Shown: positions 63,514 to 64,000 of the stretch, in pieces
Position numbering within the stretch: position 1 is the first letter of the stretch
Layout of the letters: every line of letters begins with the position of its first letter
DNA from: Protula sp. h YS-2021
Lineage: Eukaryota > Annelida > Polychaeta > Sabellida > Serpulidae
Assembly: GCA_949752745.1 (NCBI GenBank)
Contig: OX457029.1
Location: 8,905,511-8,969,510 of the forward strand
Reading direction: 5' to 3'
DNA: 64,000 bases
Notes under the pieces: model-generated
Database searches by the model: none
Told to the model about the DNA's origin: nothing
What the model saw: only the letters and a program-made list of their open reading frames with translations
Position numbers and translations under genes: made by a program

Positions 63514-63835
63514 ATAAGCCAATTCGCACTTTGACTTTTGCCGAAAAGTTTTTCCGTTTTGGCTGAATTCAGTTGGGATAAGGATATAAAGAAACGCAAG
63601 AAAAAACAACAAAAATCAACAAAATTCTATTTTGCCAGAAACATATTTACATGTTGGTTATTAAAGAAACTGAATTATATGTAAAAGGCTTCATAAATTT
63701 GAAAGTATGCATGTTGTAAGAAAATTAGAATTTTGATGTTTTTTCCTTATCATTTCTTTATAATCTATCCCAAAAATATTTGCAGCCGAAACAACACTTC
63801 CACCGGAAAGACCCCGAAAGTGCGAATTGGCTTAT
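63514..63835. mobile_element. 322-bp MITE with 19-bp TIR and TACA target duplication
   Basis: Perfect terminal inverted repeats ATAAGCCAATTCGCACTTT and AAAGTGCGAATTGGCTTAT. TACA flanks both sides (63510-63513 and 63836-63839), a 4-bp target site duplication. No coding sequence. A third, partial copy of the same end starts near 63904 (ATAAGCCAAATCACACTT). Confidence 0.85.
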
Positions 63836-63903
63836 TACAGGAACTGTGACCATTTCTGTCCTAGGAAGATTAATCAAGTCATCTTGCAGACACCTTCACG
63901 CAA

Positions 63904-64000
63904 TAAGCCAAATCACACTTGGGGTGTGATTTTTTTAATTTTGACTTTTGACTGGAAGGGAACCGGGTAAAAAATGAAAAAAAAATGGTAGAAAAATATG
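63904..64000 (+). mobile_element. Partial third MITE copy at window edge
   Basis: ATAAGCCAAATCACACTT resembles the TIR of the element at 63514-63835, and TTGACTTTTGAC follows. The rest runs beyond the window. Confidence 0.4.

Overview
This window looks like gene-poor, repeat-rich nuclear DNA from an invertebrate animal, probably marine. The evidence is metazoan-type spliced genes (a calmodulin-like gene, a zinc-finger gene), a fatty acid desaturase that aligns by eye with animal FADS6, a Gmr1-type Ty3/gypsy retrotransposon, LINE remnants, tRNA-derived repeats, many TIR/MITE elements and very large satellite arrays. No prokaryotic features were seen. The species cannot be named from the sequence alone.

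Layout: 1-3656 (minus) is the 5' part of a retrotransposon gag-pol with the unusual domain order Gag, protease, integrase, reverse transcriptase; it runs off the left edge. 4441-5060 is a dispersed repeat whose second copy lies at 49860-50545. 5379-6422 (minus) is a FADS6-like desaturase, the clearest host gene. 7106-7275 is a pogo/Tigger-type MITE. 7780-8340 and 8600-10990 are two minisatellites (18 bp and 19/16 bp).

12768-31540 is one huge satellite region with a 129-bp unit. About 100 units run in one orientation to about 25611, then about 45 units run in the opposite orientation. Almost every unit carries two perfect 8-bp palindromes, an E-box (TCACGTGA) and a CRE (TGACGTCA), 4 bp apart. 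An older, more diverged array of the same family lies at 38490-42710 and also flips orientation (near 41757). Between the arrays are a 14-bp minisatellite (33485-34045), three exons of a calmodulin-like gene (34213-35494, minus) and microsatellites.

43.8-49 kb and 60.5-61.1 kb are built from a repeat family marked by recurring GGTCTCCCTA motifs. It includes a 1.25-kb element and a 249-bp internally deleted, inverted relative, both at TA-rich target sites. 52.0-53.9 kb holds an unrecognised spliced gene (plus) whose exons join in phase and include a 13-nt micro-exon. 55.7-56.8 kb carries repeats with nuclear-receptor half-sites. 58.2-58.6 kb is a tRNA-like head next to a LINE 3' end. 59632-60175 is a KDM3/hairless-like zinc-finger gene or pseudogene. 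The right end (62.1-63.9 kb) has several TIR elements, one with a clear TACA target duplication.

The genes do not form a pathway. The dominant theme is mobile and satellite DNA around a few host genes.
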